From contig NC_080049.1 in NCBI RefSeq assembly GCF_026212465.1, positions 4,179,362 to 4,243,361 of the forward strand: DNA of 64,000 nucleotides, in the 5' to 3' direction. The position numbers and the translations under genes were made by a program. This DNA comes from Amaranthus tricolor. Taxonomy: Eukaryota > Streptophyta > Magnoliopsida > Caryophyllales > Amaranthaceae. The notes under the pieces were generated by a model. It saw nothing but the letters and a program-made list of their open reading frames with translations. It made no database searches and was not told the origin of the DNA. Shown here piece by piece: positions 25,142 through 39,800 of this stretch (position 1 is its first letter; the number at the start of each line of letters is the position of its first letter).

Positions 25142-27580
25142 TTTTCGTACGAAAAAATCCAAGTTTGAGCTAATTTATGCGCAAAATTGGAAAAAAACAT
25201 TTAAAACGCTTAAAATCGCAACTTAACACGCAATTTCTATTATATGACTATCATTTTAAATTCTAACCACTTTAACACAATAACATATACCAAATAGTGT
25301 TGTGTGCCAAGTTTCGTGCAGAACACACTAAGTTTGAGCTACTTTATGCGCAAAAGGGGAAAAAACGCTTAAAAACCCTTTAAATCGCAACTTAACACGT
25401 AATTTCTAGCGTATGACTATGATTTTAAATTCTAACCACTTCAACACAATAATATATACCAAATAGTGTTGTGTGCCAAGTTTCGTGCAAAACAAACCAA
25501 GTTTGAACTACGTTATGCCCAAAAGTGGCAAAAAAAACTTATAAAAACCCTTAAAAGCTCAACTTAACACGTAATTTCTAACATATGACTATGATTTTCT
25601 ATTATAACCACTTCAACATAGTAATGTATACCAAATACTGTTGTGTGCCAACTTGCGTGCAAAACAAACCAAGTTTGAGCTACTTTATGTGCAAAACTGG
25701 CAAAAATGCTTAAAAACACTTAAAATCGCAACTTAACACGTAATTTCTAGCATATGACTATGATTTTCAATTCAAACCACTTCAACACAATAATATATAC
25801 CAAATAGTGTTGTGGGCCAATTTACATGCAAAACATACCAAGTTTGAGCTACTTTATGCGCAAAAGGGGAAATAACGCTTAAAAACCCTTAAAATCGCAA
25901 CTTAATACGCAATTTTTATTATATGACTAAGATTTTCAATTCTAACCACTTTAACACAATAATATATACCAAATAGTGTTGTGTGCCAAGTTTCGTGCAA
26001 AACAAACCAAGTTTGAGCTACTTAATGCGCAAAAGTGGCAAAAATACTTAAAAAAACCATAAAAGCTCAACTTAACTCGTAATTTCTAGCATATGACTAT
26101 GATTTTCAATTCTAACCACTTCAACAAAATAATATATGCCAAACAGTGTTGTGTGCCTAGTTTCGTGCAAAACAAACCAAGTTTGAGCTAATATATGCGC
26201 AAAAGTGGCAAAAACGCTTAAAAATCCTTAAAATCGCAACTTAACACGTAATTTCTAGCATATGACTATGATTTTAAATTCTAACCACTTCAACACAATA
26301 ATATATACCAAATAGTGTTGTGTGCCAAGTTTCGTGCAAAACAAACCAAGTTTGAACTACGTTATGCCCAAAAGTGGCAAAAAAAACTTATAAAAACCCT
26401 TAAAAGCTCAACTTAACACGTAATTTCTAACATATGACTATGATTTTCTATTATAACCACTTCAACATAGTAATGTATACCAAATACTGTTGTGTGCCAA
26501 CTTGCGTGCAAAACAAACCAAGTTTGAGCTACTTTATGTGCAAAACTGGCAAAAATGCTTAAAAACACTTAAAATCGCAACTTAACACGTAATTTCTAGT
26601 ATATGACTATGATTTTCAATTCAAATCACTTCAACACAATAATATATACCAAATTGTGTTGTGGGCCAATTTACATGCAAAACATACCAAGTTTGAGCTA
26701 CTTTATGCGCAAAAGGGGAAATAACGCTTAAAAACCCTTTAAATCGCAACTTAACACGTAATTTCTAGCATATGACTATGATTTTAAATTCTAACCACTT
26801 CAACACAATAATATATACCAAATAATGTTGTGTGCCAAGTTTCGTGCAAAACAAACCAAGTTTGAACTACGTTATTCCCAAAAGTGGCAAAAAAAACACA
26901 TAAAAACCCTTAAAAGCTCAACTTAACACATAATTTCTAACATATGACTATGATTTTCTATTATAACCACTTCAACATAATAATGTATACCAAATACTGT
27001 TGTGTGCCAAGTTGCTTGCAAAACAAACCAAGTTTGAGCTACTTTATGCACAAAAGTGGCAAAAACGCTTATAAACCCTTAAAATCGCAACTTAACATGT
27101 AATTTCTAGCATATGATTATGATTTTCAATTTTAACCACTTCAATACAATAATATTAACCAAACAGTGTTGTGTTCCAAGTTTGGTGTAAAACAAACCAA
27201 GTTTGAGCTACTTTATGCGCAAAAGTGGCAAAAACGCTTAAAAACCCTTTAAAAGCTCAACCTAACATGTAATTTCTAGCATATGATTATGATTTTCAAT
27301 TCTAACTACTTCAACACAATAATATATACATAATAGTGTTGTGTGCCAAGTTTCATGCAAAACAAACCAAGTTTGAGCTACTTTATGCCTAAAAGTGGCA
27401 AAAAAACTCATAAAAACCCTTAAAAGCTCAACTTAACACGTAATTTCTAGCATATGACTATGATTTTCTATTCTAACCACTTCAACATAATAATGTATAC
27501 CAAATACTGTTGTGTGCCAACTTGCGTACAAAATAAACCAAGTTTGAGCTACTTTATGTGCAAAACTGGCAAAAATGCTT
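23680..27580 (+). repeat. Large duplication A (3.9 kb), left copy
   Basis: Matches 36810-40715 at an offset of 13,132 bp (landmarks 24227/37359 and 27009/40141) with very few differences over about 23 monomers. It spans the end of the 12-mer HOR and the following mixed monomers, so the duplicated segment is not a single HOR unit. Confidence 0.85.
25142..25155 (+). other. 14-bp palindrome, site 10
   Basis: Last perfect copy of the regular series. The next perfect one appears 13,133 bp later inside a large duplication. Confidence 0.95.
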
Positions 27581-28834
27581 AAAAACACATAAAATCGCAA
27601 CTTAACACGTAATTTCTAGCATATGACTATGATTTTCAATTCTAACCACTTCAACAGAATAATATATATACCAAATAGTGTTGTGTGCCAAGTTACATGC
27701 AAAACAAACCAAGTATGAGCTACTTTATGCGTAAAAGTGCCAAAAATGCTTAAAACCCCTTAAAATCGCAACTTAACACGCAATTTTTATTATATGACTA
27801 TGATTTTCAATTCTAACCACTTCAACACAATAATATATACCAAATAGTGTTGTGTGCCAAGTTTCGTGCAAAACAAACCAAGTTTGAACTACGTTATGCC
27901 CAAAAGTGGCAAAAAAAAACTTATAAAAACCCTTAAAAGCTCAACTTAACACGTAATTTCTAACATATGACTATGATTTTCTATTATAACCACTTCAACA
28001 TAGTAATGTATACCAAATACTGTTGTGTGCCAACTTGCGTGCAAAACAAACCAAGTTTGAGCTACTTTATGTGCAAAACTGGCAAAAATGCTTAAAAACA
28101 CTTAAAATCGCAACTTAACACGTAATTTCTAGCATATGACTATGATTTTCAATTCAAACCACTTCAACACAATAATATATACCAAATAGTGTTGTGGGCC
28201 AATTTACATGCAAAACATACCAAGTTTGAGCTACTTTATGCGCAAAAGGGGAAATAACGCTTAAAAACACTTAAAATCGCAACTTAATACGCTATTTTTA
28301 TTATATGACTAGGATTTTCAATTCTAACCACTTTAACACAATAATATATACCAAATAGTGTTGTGTGCCAAGTTTCGTGCAAAACAAACCAAGTTTGAGC
28401 TACTTAATGCGCAAAAGTGGCAAAAATACTTAAAAAAACCATAAAAGCTCAACTTAACACGTAATTTCTAGCATATGACTATGATTTTCTATTCTAACCA
28501 CTTCAACATAATAATGTATACCAAATACTGTTGTGTCCCAAGTTGCGTGCAAAACAATCCAAGTTTGAGCTACTTTATGCGCAAAATTGGCAAAAACGCT
28601 TAAAAACACATAAAATCGCAACTTAACACGTAATTTCTAGCATATGACTATGATTTTCAATTCTAACCACTTCAACAGAATAATATATATACCAAATAGT
28701 GTTGTGTGCCAAGTTACATGCAAAACAAACCAAGTATGAGCTACTTTATGCGTAAAAGTGCCAAAAATGCTTAAAACCCCTTAAAATCGCAACTTAACAC
28801 GCAATTTTTATTATATGACTATGATTTTCAATTC

Positions 28835-31035
28835 TAACCACTTCAACACAATAATATATACCAAATAGTGTTGTGTGCCAAGTTTCGTGCAAAACAAACC
28901 AAGTTTGCACTACGTTATGCCCAAAAGTGGCAAAAAAAACTTATAAAAACCCTTAAAAGCTCAACTTAACACGTAATTTCTAACATATGACTATGATTTT
29001 CTATTATAACCACTTCAACATAGTAATGTATACCAAATACTGTTGTGTGCCAACTTGCGTGCAAAACAAACCAAGTTTGAGCTACTTTATGTGCAAAACT
29101 GGCAAAAATGCTTAAAAACACTTAAAATCGCAACTTAACACGTAATTTCTAGTATATGACTATGATTTTCAATTCAAATCACTTCAACACAATAATATAT
29201 ACCAAATTGTGTTGTGGGCCAATTTACATGCAAAACATACCAAGTTTGAGCTACTTTATGCGCAAAAGGGGAAATAACGCTTAAAAACCCTTTAAATCGC
29301 AACTTAACACGTAATTTCTAGCATATGACTATGATTTTAAATTCTAACCACTTCAACACAATAATATATACCAAATAATGTTGTGTGCCAAGTTTCGTGC
29401 AAAACAAACCAAGTTTGAACTACGTAATTCCCAAAAGTGGCAAAAAAAAACACATAAAAACCCTTAAAAGCTCAACTTAACACATAATTTCTAACATATG
29501 ACTATGATTTTCTATTATAACCACTTCAACATAATAATGTATACCAAATACTGTTGTGTGCCAAGTTGCTTGCAAAACAAACCAAGTTTGAGCTACTTTA
29601 TGCACAAAAGTGGCAAAAACGCTTATAAACCCTTAAAATCGCAACTTAACATGTAATTTCTAGCATATGATTATGATTTTCAATTTTAACCACTTCAATA
29701 CAATAATATTAACCAAACAGTGTTGTGTTCCAAGTTTGGTGTAAAACAAACCAAGTTTGAGCTACTTTATGCGCAAAAGTGGCAAAAACGCTTAAAAACC
29801 CTTTAAAAGCTCAACCTAACATGTAATTTCTAGCATATGATTATGATTTTCAATTCTAACTACTTCAACACAATAATATATACATAATAGTGTTGTGTGC
29901 CAAGTTTCATGCAAAACAAACCAAGTTTGAGCTACTTTATGCCTAAAAGTGGCAAAAAAACTCATAAAAACCCTTAAAAGCTCAACTTAACACGTAATTT
30001 CTAGCATATGACTATGATTTTCTATTCTAACCACTTCAACATAATAATGTATACCAAATACTGTTGTGTGCCAACTTGCGTACAAAATAAACCAAGTTTG
30101 AGCTACTTTATGTGCAAAACTGGCAAAAATGCTTAAAAACACTTAAAATCGCAACTTAACACGTAATTTCTAGCATATGACTATGATTTTCAATTCTAAC
30201 CACTTCAACACAATAATATATACTAAAGAGTGTTGTGTGCCAAGTTGCGTGCAAAACAAACCAAGTTTGAACTAGTTTATGTCCAAAAGTGGCAAAAAAA
30301 CTCATAAAAACCCTTAAAAGCTCAACTTAACACGTATTTTCTAGCATATGACTATGATTTTCTATTCTAACCACTTCAACATAATAATGTATACCAAATA
30401 CTGTTGTGTGCCAACTTGCGTACAAAACAAACCAAGTTTGAGCTACTTTATGTGCAAAACTGGCAATATGACTATAATTTTCAATTCTAACCACTTCAAC
30501 ACAATAATATATACTAAAGAGTGTTGTGTGCCAAGTTGCGTGCAAAACAAACCAAGTTTGAACTAGTTTTTGCCCAAAAGTGGCAAAAAAAACTCATAAA
30601 AACCCTTAAAAGCTCAACTTAACACGTAATTTCTAGCATATGACTATGATTTTCTATTCTAACCACTTCAACATAATAATGTATACCAAATACTGTTGTG
30701 TCCCAAGTTGCGTGCAAAACAATCCAAGTTTGAGCTACTTTATGCGCAAAAGTGGCAAAAACGCTTAAAAACACATAAAATCGCAACTTAACACGTAATT
30801 TCTAGCATATGACTATGATTTTCAATTCTAACCACTTCAACAGAATAATATATATACCAAATAGTGTTGTGTGCCAAGTTACATGCAAAACAAACCAAGT
30901 ATGAGCTACTTTATGCGTAAAAGTGCCAAAAATGCTTAAAACCCCTTAAAATCGCAACTTAACACGCAATTTTTATTATATGACTATGATTTTCAATTCT
31001 AACCACTTCAACACAATAATATATACCAAATAGTG
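28835..31035 (+). repeat. Duplication B (~2.2 kb), left copy
   Basis: Matches 31848-34016 at an offset of 3,013 bp that drops to 2,981 bp after the 33-bp deletion in the right copy. It includes the distinctive 120-bp truncated monomer at 30347. Confidence 0.85.
30347..30466 (+). repeat. Truncated monomer (120 bp, 49-bp deletion), copy 1
   Basis: AACTGGCA is joined directly to ATATGACTATAATTTTC, losing the A-tract block and TTAACACGTAATTTCTAGC. TATG landmarks are 120 bp apart instead of 169. The loss also removes stop codons, which creates the small open frames on both strands here. I regard these as fortuitous. Confidence 0.9.
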
Positions 31036-32165
31036 TTGTGTGCCAAGTTTCGTGCAAAACAAACCAAGTTTGAACTACGTTATGCCCAAAAGTGGCAAAA
31101 AAAACTTATAAAAACCCTTAAAAGCTCAACTTAACACGTAATTTCTAACATATGACTATGATTTTCTATTATAACCACTTCAACATAGTAATGTATACCA
31201 AATACTGTTGTGTGCCAACTTGCGTGCAAAACAAACCAAGTTTGAGCTACTTTATGTGCAAAACTGGCAAAAATGCTTAAAAACACTTAAAATCGCAACT
31301 TAACACGTAATTTCTAGCATATGACTATGATTTTCAATTCAAACCACTTCAACACAATAATATATACCAAATAGTGTTGTGGGCCAATTTACATGCAAAA
31401 CATACCAAGTTTGAGCTACTTTATGCGCAAAAGGGGAAATAACGCTTAAAAACCCTTAAAATCGCAACTTAATACGCAATTTTTATTATATGACTAAGAT
31501 TTTCAATTCTAACCACTTTAACACAATAATATATACCAAATAGTGTTGTGTGCCAAGTTTCGTGCAAAACAAACCAAGTTTGAGCTACTTAATGCGCAAA
31601 AGTGGCAAAAATACTTAAAAAAACCATAAAAGCTCAACTTAACTCGTAATTTCTAGCATATGACTATGATTTTCAATTCTAACCACTTCAACAAAATAAT
31701 ATATGCCAAACAGTGTTGTGTGCCTAGTTTCGTGCAAAACAAACCAAGTTTGAGCTAATATATGCGCAAAAGTGGCAAAAACGCTTAAAAATCCTTAAAA
31801 TCGCAACTTAACACGTAATTTCTAGCATATGACTATGATTTTAAATTCTAACCACTTCAACACAATAATATATACCAAATAGTGTTGTGTGCCAAGTTTC
31901 GTGCAAAACAAACCAAGTTTGAACTACGTTATGCCCAAAAGTGGCAAAAAAAACTTATAAAAACCCTTAAAAGCTCAACTTAACACGTAATTTCTAACAT
32001 ATGACTATGATTTTCTATTATAACCACTTCAACATAGTAATGTATACCAAATACTGTTGTGTGCCAACTTGCGTGCAAAACAAACCAAGTTTGAGCTACT
32101 TTATGTGCAAAACTGGCAAAAATGCTTAAAAACACTTAAAATCGCAACTTAACACGTAATTTCTA

Positions 32166-32302
32166 GTATATGACTATGATTTTCAATTCAAATCACTTCA
32201 ACACAATAATATATACCAAATTGTGTTTGAGCTACTTTATGCGCAAAAGGGGAAATAACGCTTAAAAACCCTTTAAATCGCAACTTAACACGTAATTTCT
32301 AG
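32166..32302 (+). repeat. Monomer with private 33-bp deletion
   Basis: AAATTGTGTTTGAGCTAC stands where the relatives at 26650, 29210 and 39785 read GTGTTGTGGGCC, about 25 more bases, then AAGTTTGAGCTAC. The deletion spans the box region and is absent from all relatives, so it postdates the duplications. Confidence 0.88.
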
Positions 32303-33327
32303 CATATGACTATGATTTTAAATTCTAACCACTTCAACACAATAATATATACCAAATAATGTTGTGTGCCAAGTTTCGTGCAAAACAAACCAAGTTTGAA
32401 CTACGTTATTCCCAAAAGTGGCAAAAAAAACACATAAAAACCCTTAAAAGCTCAACTTAACACATAATTTCTAACATATGACTATGATTTTCTATTATAA
32501 CCACTTCAACATAATAATGTATACCAAATACTGTTGTGTGCCAAGTTGCTTGCAAAACAAACCAAGTTTGAGCTACTTTATGCACAAAAGTGGCAAAAAC
32601 GCTTATAAACCCTTAAAATCGCAACTTAACATGTAATTTCTAGCATATGATTATGATTTTCAATTTTAACCACTTCAATACAATAATATTAACCAAACAG
32701 TGTTGTGTTCCAAGTTTGGTGTAAAACAAACCCAGTTTGAGCTACTTTATGCGCAAAAGTGGCAAAAACGCTTAAAAACCCTTTAAAAGCTCAACCTAAC
32801 ATGTAATTTCTAGCATATGATTATGATTTTCAATTCTAACTACTTCAACACAATAATATATACATAATAGTGTTGTGTGCCAAGTTTCATGCAAAACAAA
32901 CCAAGTTTGAGCTACTTTATGCCTAAAAGTGGCAAAAAAACTCATAAAAACCCTTAAAAGCTCAACTTAACACGTAATTTCTAGCATATGACTATGATTT
33001 TCTATTCTAACCACTTCAACATAATAATGTATACCAAATACTGTTGTGTGCCAACTTGCGTACAAAATAAACCAAGTTTGAGCTACTTTATGTGCAAAAC
33101 TGGCAAAAATGCTTAAAAACACTTAAAATCGCAACTTAACACGTAATTTCTAGCATATGACTATGATTTTCAATTCTAACCACTTCAACACAATAATATA
33201 TACTAAAGAGTGTTGTGTGCCAAGTTGCGTGCAAAACAAACCAAGTTTGAACTAGTTTATGTCCAAAAGTGGCAAAAAAAACTCATAAAAACCCTTAAAA
33301 GCTCAACTTAACACGTAATTTCTAGCA

Positions 33328-33447
33328 TATGACTATGATTTTCTATTCTAACCACTTCAACATAATAATGTATACCAAATACTGTTGTGTGCCAACTTGC
33401 GTACAAAACAAACCAAGTTTGAGCTACTTTATGTGCAAAACTGGCAA
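33328..33447 (+). repeat. Truncated monomer (120 bp), copy 2
   Basis: Same junction, 2,981 bp downstream of copy 1, carried by duplication B. Confidence 0.9.
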
Positions 33448-36400
33448 TATGACTATAATTTTCAATTCTAACCACTTCAACACAATAATATATACTAAAG
33501 AGTGTTGTGTGCCAAGTTGCGTGCAAAACAAACCAAGTTTGAACTAGTTTTTGCCCAAAAGTGGCAAAAAAACTCATAAAAACCCTTAAAAGCTCAACTT
33601 AACACGTAATTTCTAGCATATGACTATGATTTTCTATTCTAACCACTTCAACATAATAATGTATACCAAATACTGTTGTGTCCCAAGTTGCGTGCAAAAC
33701 AATCCAAGTTTGAGCTACTTTATGCGCAAAAGTGGCAAAAACGCTTAAAAACACATAAAATCGCAACTTAACACGTAATTTCTAGCATATGACTATGATT
33801 TTCAATTCTAACCACTTCAACAGAATAATATATATACCAAATAGTGTTGTGTGCCAAGTTACATGCAAAACAAACCAAGTATGAGCTACTTTATGCGTAA
33901 AAGTGCCAAAAATGCTTAAAACCCCTTAAAATCGCAACTTAACACGCAATTTTTATTATATGACTATGATTTTCAATTCTAACCACTTCAACACAATAAT
34001 ATATACCAAATAGTGTTTTGTGCCAAGTTTCGTGCAAAACAAACCAAGTTTGAGCTACTTTATGCGCAAAAGGGGAAAAAAACGCTTAAAAACCCTTAAA
34101 ATCGCAACTTAACACGTAATTTCTAGCATATGACTATGATTTTCAATTCTAACCACTTCAACACAACAATGTATACCAAATAGTGTTGCGTGCCAAGTTG
34201 CGTGCAAAACCAACCATGTTTGAACTACTTTATGCCCAAAAGTGGCAAAAAAACTCATAAAAACACTTCAAAGCTCAACTTAACACGTAATTTCTAGCAT
34301 ATGACTATGATTTTCTATTCTAACCACTTCAACATAATAATGTATACTTAATATTGTTGTGTGCCAGGTTGCGTGCAAAACAAACCAAGTTTGAGCTATT
34401 TTTTGCGCTAAAGAGGAAAAAACGCTTAAAAACCCTTAAAATAGTAACTTAACACGTAATTTCTAGCATATGACTACGATTTTCAATTCTAACAACTTCA
34501 ACACAATAAAAAATAACAAATAGTGTTGTGTGCCAAGTTTCGTGCAAAACAAACCAAGTTTGAGCTACCTAATGCGCAAAAGTGGCAAAAAATGCTTAAA
34601 AAAACCTTAAAAGCTCAACTTAACACGTAATTTCTAGCATATGACTATGATTTTCAATTCTAACCACTTCAACACAATTATATATACCAAATAGAGTTGT
34701 GTGCCAAGTTTCTTACGAAAAAATCCAAGTTTGAGCTAATTTATGCGTAAAATTGGAAAAAACACTTAAAACCCTTAAAATCGCAACTTAACACGTAATT
34801 TCTAGCATATGACTATGATTTTAAATTCTAACCACTTCAACACAATAATATATACCAAATAATGTTGTGTGCCAAGTTTCGTGCAAAACAAACCAAGTTT
34901 GAACTACGTTATGCCCAAAAGTGGCAAAAAAAACACATAAAAACCCTTAAAAGCTCAACTTAACACATAATTTCTAACATATGACTATGATTTTCTATTA
35001 TAACCACTTCAACATAATAATGTATACCAAATACTGTTGTGTGCCAAGTTGCTTGCAAAACAAACCAAGTTTGAGCTACTTTATGCACAAAAGTGGCAAA
35101 AACGCTTATAAACCCTTAAAATCGCAACTTAACATGTAATTTCTAGCATATGATTATGATTTTCAATTTTAACCACTTCAATACAATAATATTAACCAAA
35201 CAGTGTTGTGTTCCAAGTTTGGTGTAAAACAAACCAAGTTTGAGCTAATTTATGCGCAAAAGTGGCAAAAACGCTTAAAAAGCCTTTAAAAGCTCAACCT
35301 AACACGTAATTTCTAGCATATGATTATGATTTTCATTTCTAACCACTTCAACACAATAATATATACATAATAGTGTTGTGTGCCAAGTTTCGTGCAAAAC
35401 AAATCAAGTTTGCGCTACTTTATGCCTAAAAGTGGCAAAAAAACTCATGAAAACCCTTAAAAGCTCAACTTAACACGTAATTTCTAGCATATGACTATAA
35501 TTTTCTATTCTAACCACTTCAACATAATAATGTATACCAAGTACTGTTGTGTGCCAAGTTGCGTGCAAAACAAACCAAGTTTGAGCTACTATATGCGCAA
35601 AAGTGGCAAAAACGCTTACAAACCCTTAAAATCGCAACTTAACATGTAATTTCTAGCATATGACTAAGATTTTCAATTCTAACCACTTCAATACAATAAT
35701 ATTAACCAAACAGTATTGTGTTCCAAGTTTGGTGTAAAACAAACCAAGTTTGAGCTACTTTATGCGCAAAAGTGGCAAAAAACGCTTAAAAACCCTTTAA
35801 AAGCTCAACCGAACACGTAATTTCTAGCATATGATTATGATTTTCAATTCTAACCACTTCAGCACAATAATATATACATAAAAGTGTTGTGTGCCAAGTT
35901 TCGTGTAAAACAAACCAAGTTTGAGGTACTTTATGCCCAAAAGTGGCAAAAAAACTCATAAAAACCCTTAAAAGCTCAACATAACACGTAATTTCTAGCA
36001 TATGACTATGATTTGCTATTCTAACCATTTCAACATAATAATGTATACCAAATACGGTTGTGTGCCAACTTGCGTAAAAAACAAACCAAGTTTGAGCTTA
36101 TTTATGTGCAAATCTGGCAAAAATACTTAAAAACACTTAAAAACGCAACTTAACACTTAATTTCTAACATATGACTATGATTTTCAATTCTAACCACTTC
36201 AACACTATAATATATACCAAATAGTGTTGTATGCCAAGTTGCGTGCAAAACAAACGAAGTTTGAACTACTCTATGCCCAAAAGTGACAAAAAAACTCATA
36301 AAAACCCTTAAAACCTCAACTTAACACGTAATTTCTAGCATATGACTATGATTTTCTATTCTAACCACTTCAACATAATAATGTATACCAAATACTGTTG

Positions 36401-36809
36401 TGTGCCAAGTTGCGTGCAAAACAAACCAAGTTTGAGCTACTTTATGCGCAAAAGTGGCAAAAACGCTTAAAAACACTTAAAATCGCAACTTAACACGTAA
36501 TTTCTAGTATATGACTATGATTTTCAATTCTAACAACTTCAACACAACAATATATATACAAAATAGTGTTGTGTGCCAAGTTACATGCAAAACAAACCAA
36601 GTATGAGCTACTTTATGCGTAAAAGTGCCAAAAACGCTTAAAACCCCTTAAAATCGCAACTCAACACGCAATTTTTATTATATGACTATGATTTTCTATT
36701 CTAATCACTTCAACACAATAATATATACCAAATAGTGTTTTCTGCCAACTTGCGTGTAAAATAAACCAAGTTTGAGCTACTTTATGCGCAAAAGGGGAAA
36801 AAATGCTTA

Positions 36810-39800
36810 AAAACACTTAAAATCGCAACTTAACACGTAATTTCTAGCATATGACTATGATTTTCAATTCAAACCACTTCAACACAATAATATATACCAA
36901 ATAGTGTTGTGGGCCAATTTACATGCAAAACATACCAAGTTTGAGGTACTTTATGCGTAAAAGTGGCAAAAACGCTTAAAAACCCTTTAAATCGCAACTT
37001 AATACGCAATTTTTATTATATGACTAAGATTTTCAATTCTAACCACTTCAACACAATAATATATACCAAATAGTGTTGTGTGCCAAGTTTCGTGCCAAAC
37101 AAACCAAGTTTGAGCTACTTAATGCGCAAAAGTGGCAAAAATACTTAAAAAAACCATAAAAGCTCAACTTAACTCGTAATTTCTAGCATATGACTATGAT
37201 TTTCAATTCTAACCACTTCAACAAAATAATATATGCCAAACAGTGTTGTGTGCCTAGTTTCGTGCAAAACAAACCAAGTTTGAGCTAATATATGCGCAAA
37301 AGTGGCAAAAAACGCTTAAAAACCCTTAAAATCGCAACTTAACACGTTATTTCTAGCATATGACTATGATTTTGAATTCTAAACACTTCAACACAATAAT
37401 ATATACCAAATAGTGTTGTGTGCCAAGTAACATGCAAAACAAACCAAGTTTGAGCTACTTTATGCGTAAAAGTGGCAAAAACACTTAAAAACCCTTAAAA
37501 TCGCAACTTAACACACAATTTCTATTATATGACTATGATTTTCAATTCTAAACACTTTAACACAATAATATATACCAAATAGTGTTGTGTGCCAAGTTTT
37601 GTGCAAAACAAACCAAGTTTGAGCTACTTTATGCGCAAAAGCGGAAAAAAACGCTTAAAAACCCTTAAAATCGCAACTTAACACGTAATTTCTAGCGTAT
37701 GACTATGATTTTAAATTGTAACCACTTCAACACAATAATATAAACCAAATAGTGTTGTGTGCCAAGTTTCGTGCAAAACAAACCAACTTTGAACTACGTT
37801 ATGCCCAAAAGTGGCAAAAAAACTCATAAAAACCCTTAAAAGCTCAACTTAACACGTAATTTCTAGCATATGACTAAGATTTTCTATTATAACCACTTCA
37901 ACATAATAATGTATACAAAATACTATTGTGTGCCAAGTTGCGTACAAAACAAACCAAGTTTGAGCTATTTTATGCACTAAAGTGGAATAAAAGCTTAAAA
38001 ACCCTTAAATAGTAACTTAACACGTTATTTGTAGCATATGACTATGATATTCAATTCTAACCACTTCAACACAATAAAAAATAACAAATAGTGCTATGTG
38101 CCAAGTTTCGTGCAAAACAAACCAAGTTTGAGCTACCTAATGCGCAAAAGTGGCAAAAATGCTTAAAAAAACCTTAAAAGCTCAACTTAATACGTAATTT
38201 CTAGCATATGACTATGATTTTCAATTCTAACCACTTCAACACAATTATATATGCCAAATAGAGTTGTGTGCCAATTTTCGTACGAAAAAATCCAAGTTTG
38301 AGCTAATTTATGCGCAAAATTGGAAAAAACATTTAAAACGCTTAAAATCGCAACTTAACACGCAATTTCTATTATATGACTATGATTTTAAATTCTAACC
38401 ACTTTAACACAATAACATATACCAAATAGTGTTGTGTGCCAAGTTTCGTGCAGAACACACTAAGTTTGAGCTACTTTATGCGCAAAAGGGGAAAAAACGC
38501 TTAAAAACCCTTTAAATCGCAACTTAACACGTAATTTCTAGCGTATGACTATGATTTTAAATTCTAACCACTTCAACACAATAATATATACCAAATAGTG
38601 TTGTGTGCCAAGTTTCGTGCAAAACAAACCAAGTTTGAACTACGTTATGCCCAAAAGTGGCAAAAAAAACTTATAAAAACCCTTAAAAGCTCAACTTATC
38701 ACGTAATTTCTAACATATGACTATGATTTTCTATTATAACCACTTCAACATAGTAATGTATACCAAATACTGTTGTGTGCCAACTTGCGTGCAAAACAAA
38801 CCAAGTTTGAGCTACTTTATGTGCAAAACTGGCAAAAATGCTTAAAAACACTTAAAATCGCAACTTAACACGTAATTTCTAGCATATGACTATGTTTTTC
38901 AATTCAAACCACTTCAACACAATAATATATACCAAATAGTGTTGTGGGCCAATTTACATGCAAAACATACCAAGTTTGAGCTACTTTATGCGCAAAAGGG
39001 GAAATAACGCTTAAAAACCCTTAAAATCGCAACTTAATACGCAATTTTTATTATATGACTAAGATTTTCAATTCTAACCACTTTAACACAATAATATATA
39101 CCAAATAGTGTTGTGTGCCAAGTTTCGTGCAAAACAAACCAAGTTTGAGCTACTTAATGCGCAAAAGTGGCAAAAATACTTAAAAAAACCATAAAAGCTC
39201 AACTTAACTCGTAATTTCTAGCATATGACTATGATTTTCAATTCTAACCACTTCAACAAAATAATATATGCCAAACAGTGTTGTGTGCCTAGTTTCGTGC
39301 AAAACAAACCAAGTTTGAGCTAATATATGCGCAAAAGTGGCAAAAACGCTTAAAAATCCTTAAAATCGCAACTTAACACGTAATTTCTAGCATATGACTA
39401 TGATTTTAAATTCTAACCACTTCAACACAATAATATATACCAAATAGTGTTGTGTGCCAAGTTTCGTGCAAAACAAACCAAGTTTGAACTACGTTATGCC
39501 CAAAAGTGGCAAAAAAAACTTATAAAAACCCTTAAAAGCTCAACTTAACACGTAATTTCTAACATATGACTATGATTTTCTATTATAACCACTTCAACAT
39601 AGTAATGTATACCAAATACTGTTGTGTGCCAACTTGCGTGCAAAACAAACCAAGTTTGAGCTACTTTATGTGCAAAACTGGCAAAAATGCTTAAAAACAC
39701 TTAAAATCGCAACTTAACACGTAATTTCTAGTATATGACTATGATTTTCAATTCAAATCACTTCAACACAATAATATATACCAAATAGTGTTGTGGGCCA

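Larger units (their letters stand above)
31848..34016 (+). repeat. Duplication B (~2.2 kb), right copy
   Basis: Same monomer order as 28835-31035, but with a private 33-bp deletion near 32226. The match ends where AAATAGTGTTTTGTGCC replaces AAATAGTGTTGTGTGCC near 34010. Confidence 0.85.
30996..36695 (+). repeat. Large duplication C (5.7 kb), left copy
   Basis: Matches 38561-44289 at an offset of 7,565 bp before and 7,594-7,597 bp after the deletion at 32226. About 34 monomers are shared, including the truncated monomer at 33328, the decayed palindrome near 34709, and the variants AATATTGTTG (near 34350) and CCAAGTACTG (near 35537). Confidence 0.88.

Noticed and set aside
30327..30566. Overlapping open frames of 72 codons on both strands (also at 33308-33577 and 40905-41174, up to 89 codons)
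   Set aside because: They exist only because a 49-bp deletion removed stop codons from a satellite monomer. The translations are two tandem copies of the same satellite-derived peptide, in both strands, with no domain or separate codon signature.
35786..36028. 80-codon minus-strand frame (also at 43380-43622)
   Set aside because: It spans satellite monomers, occurs twice because of duplication C, and has no recognisable protein features.
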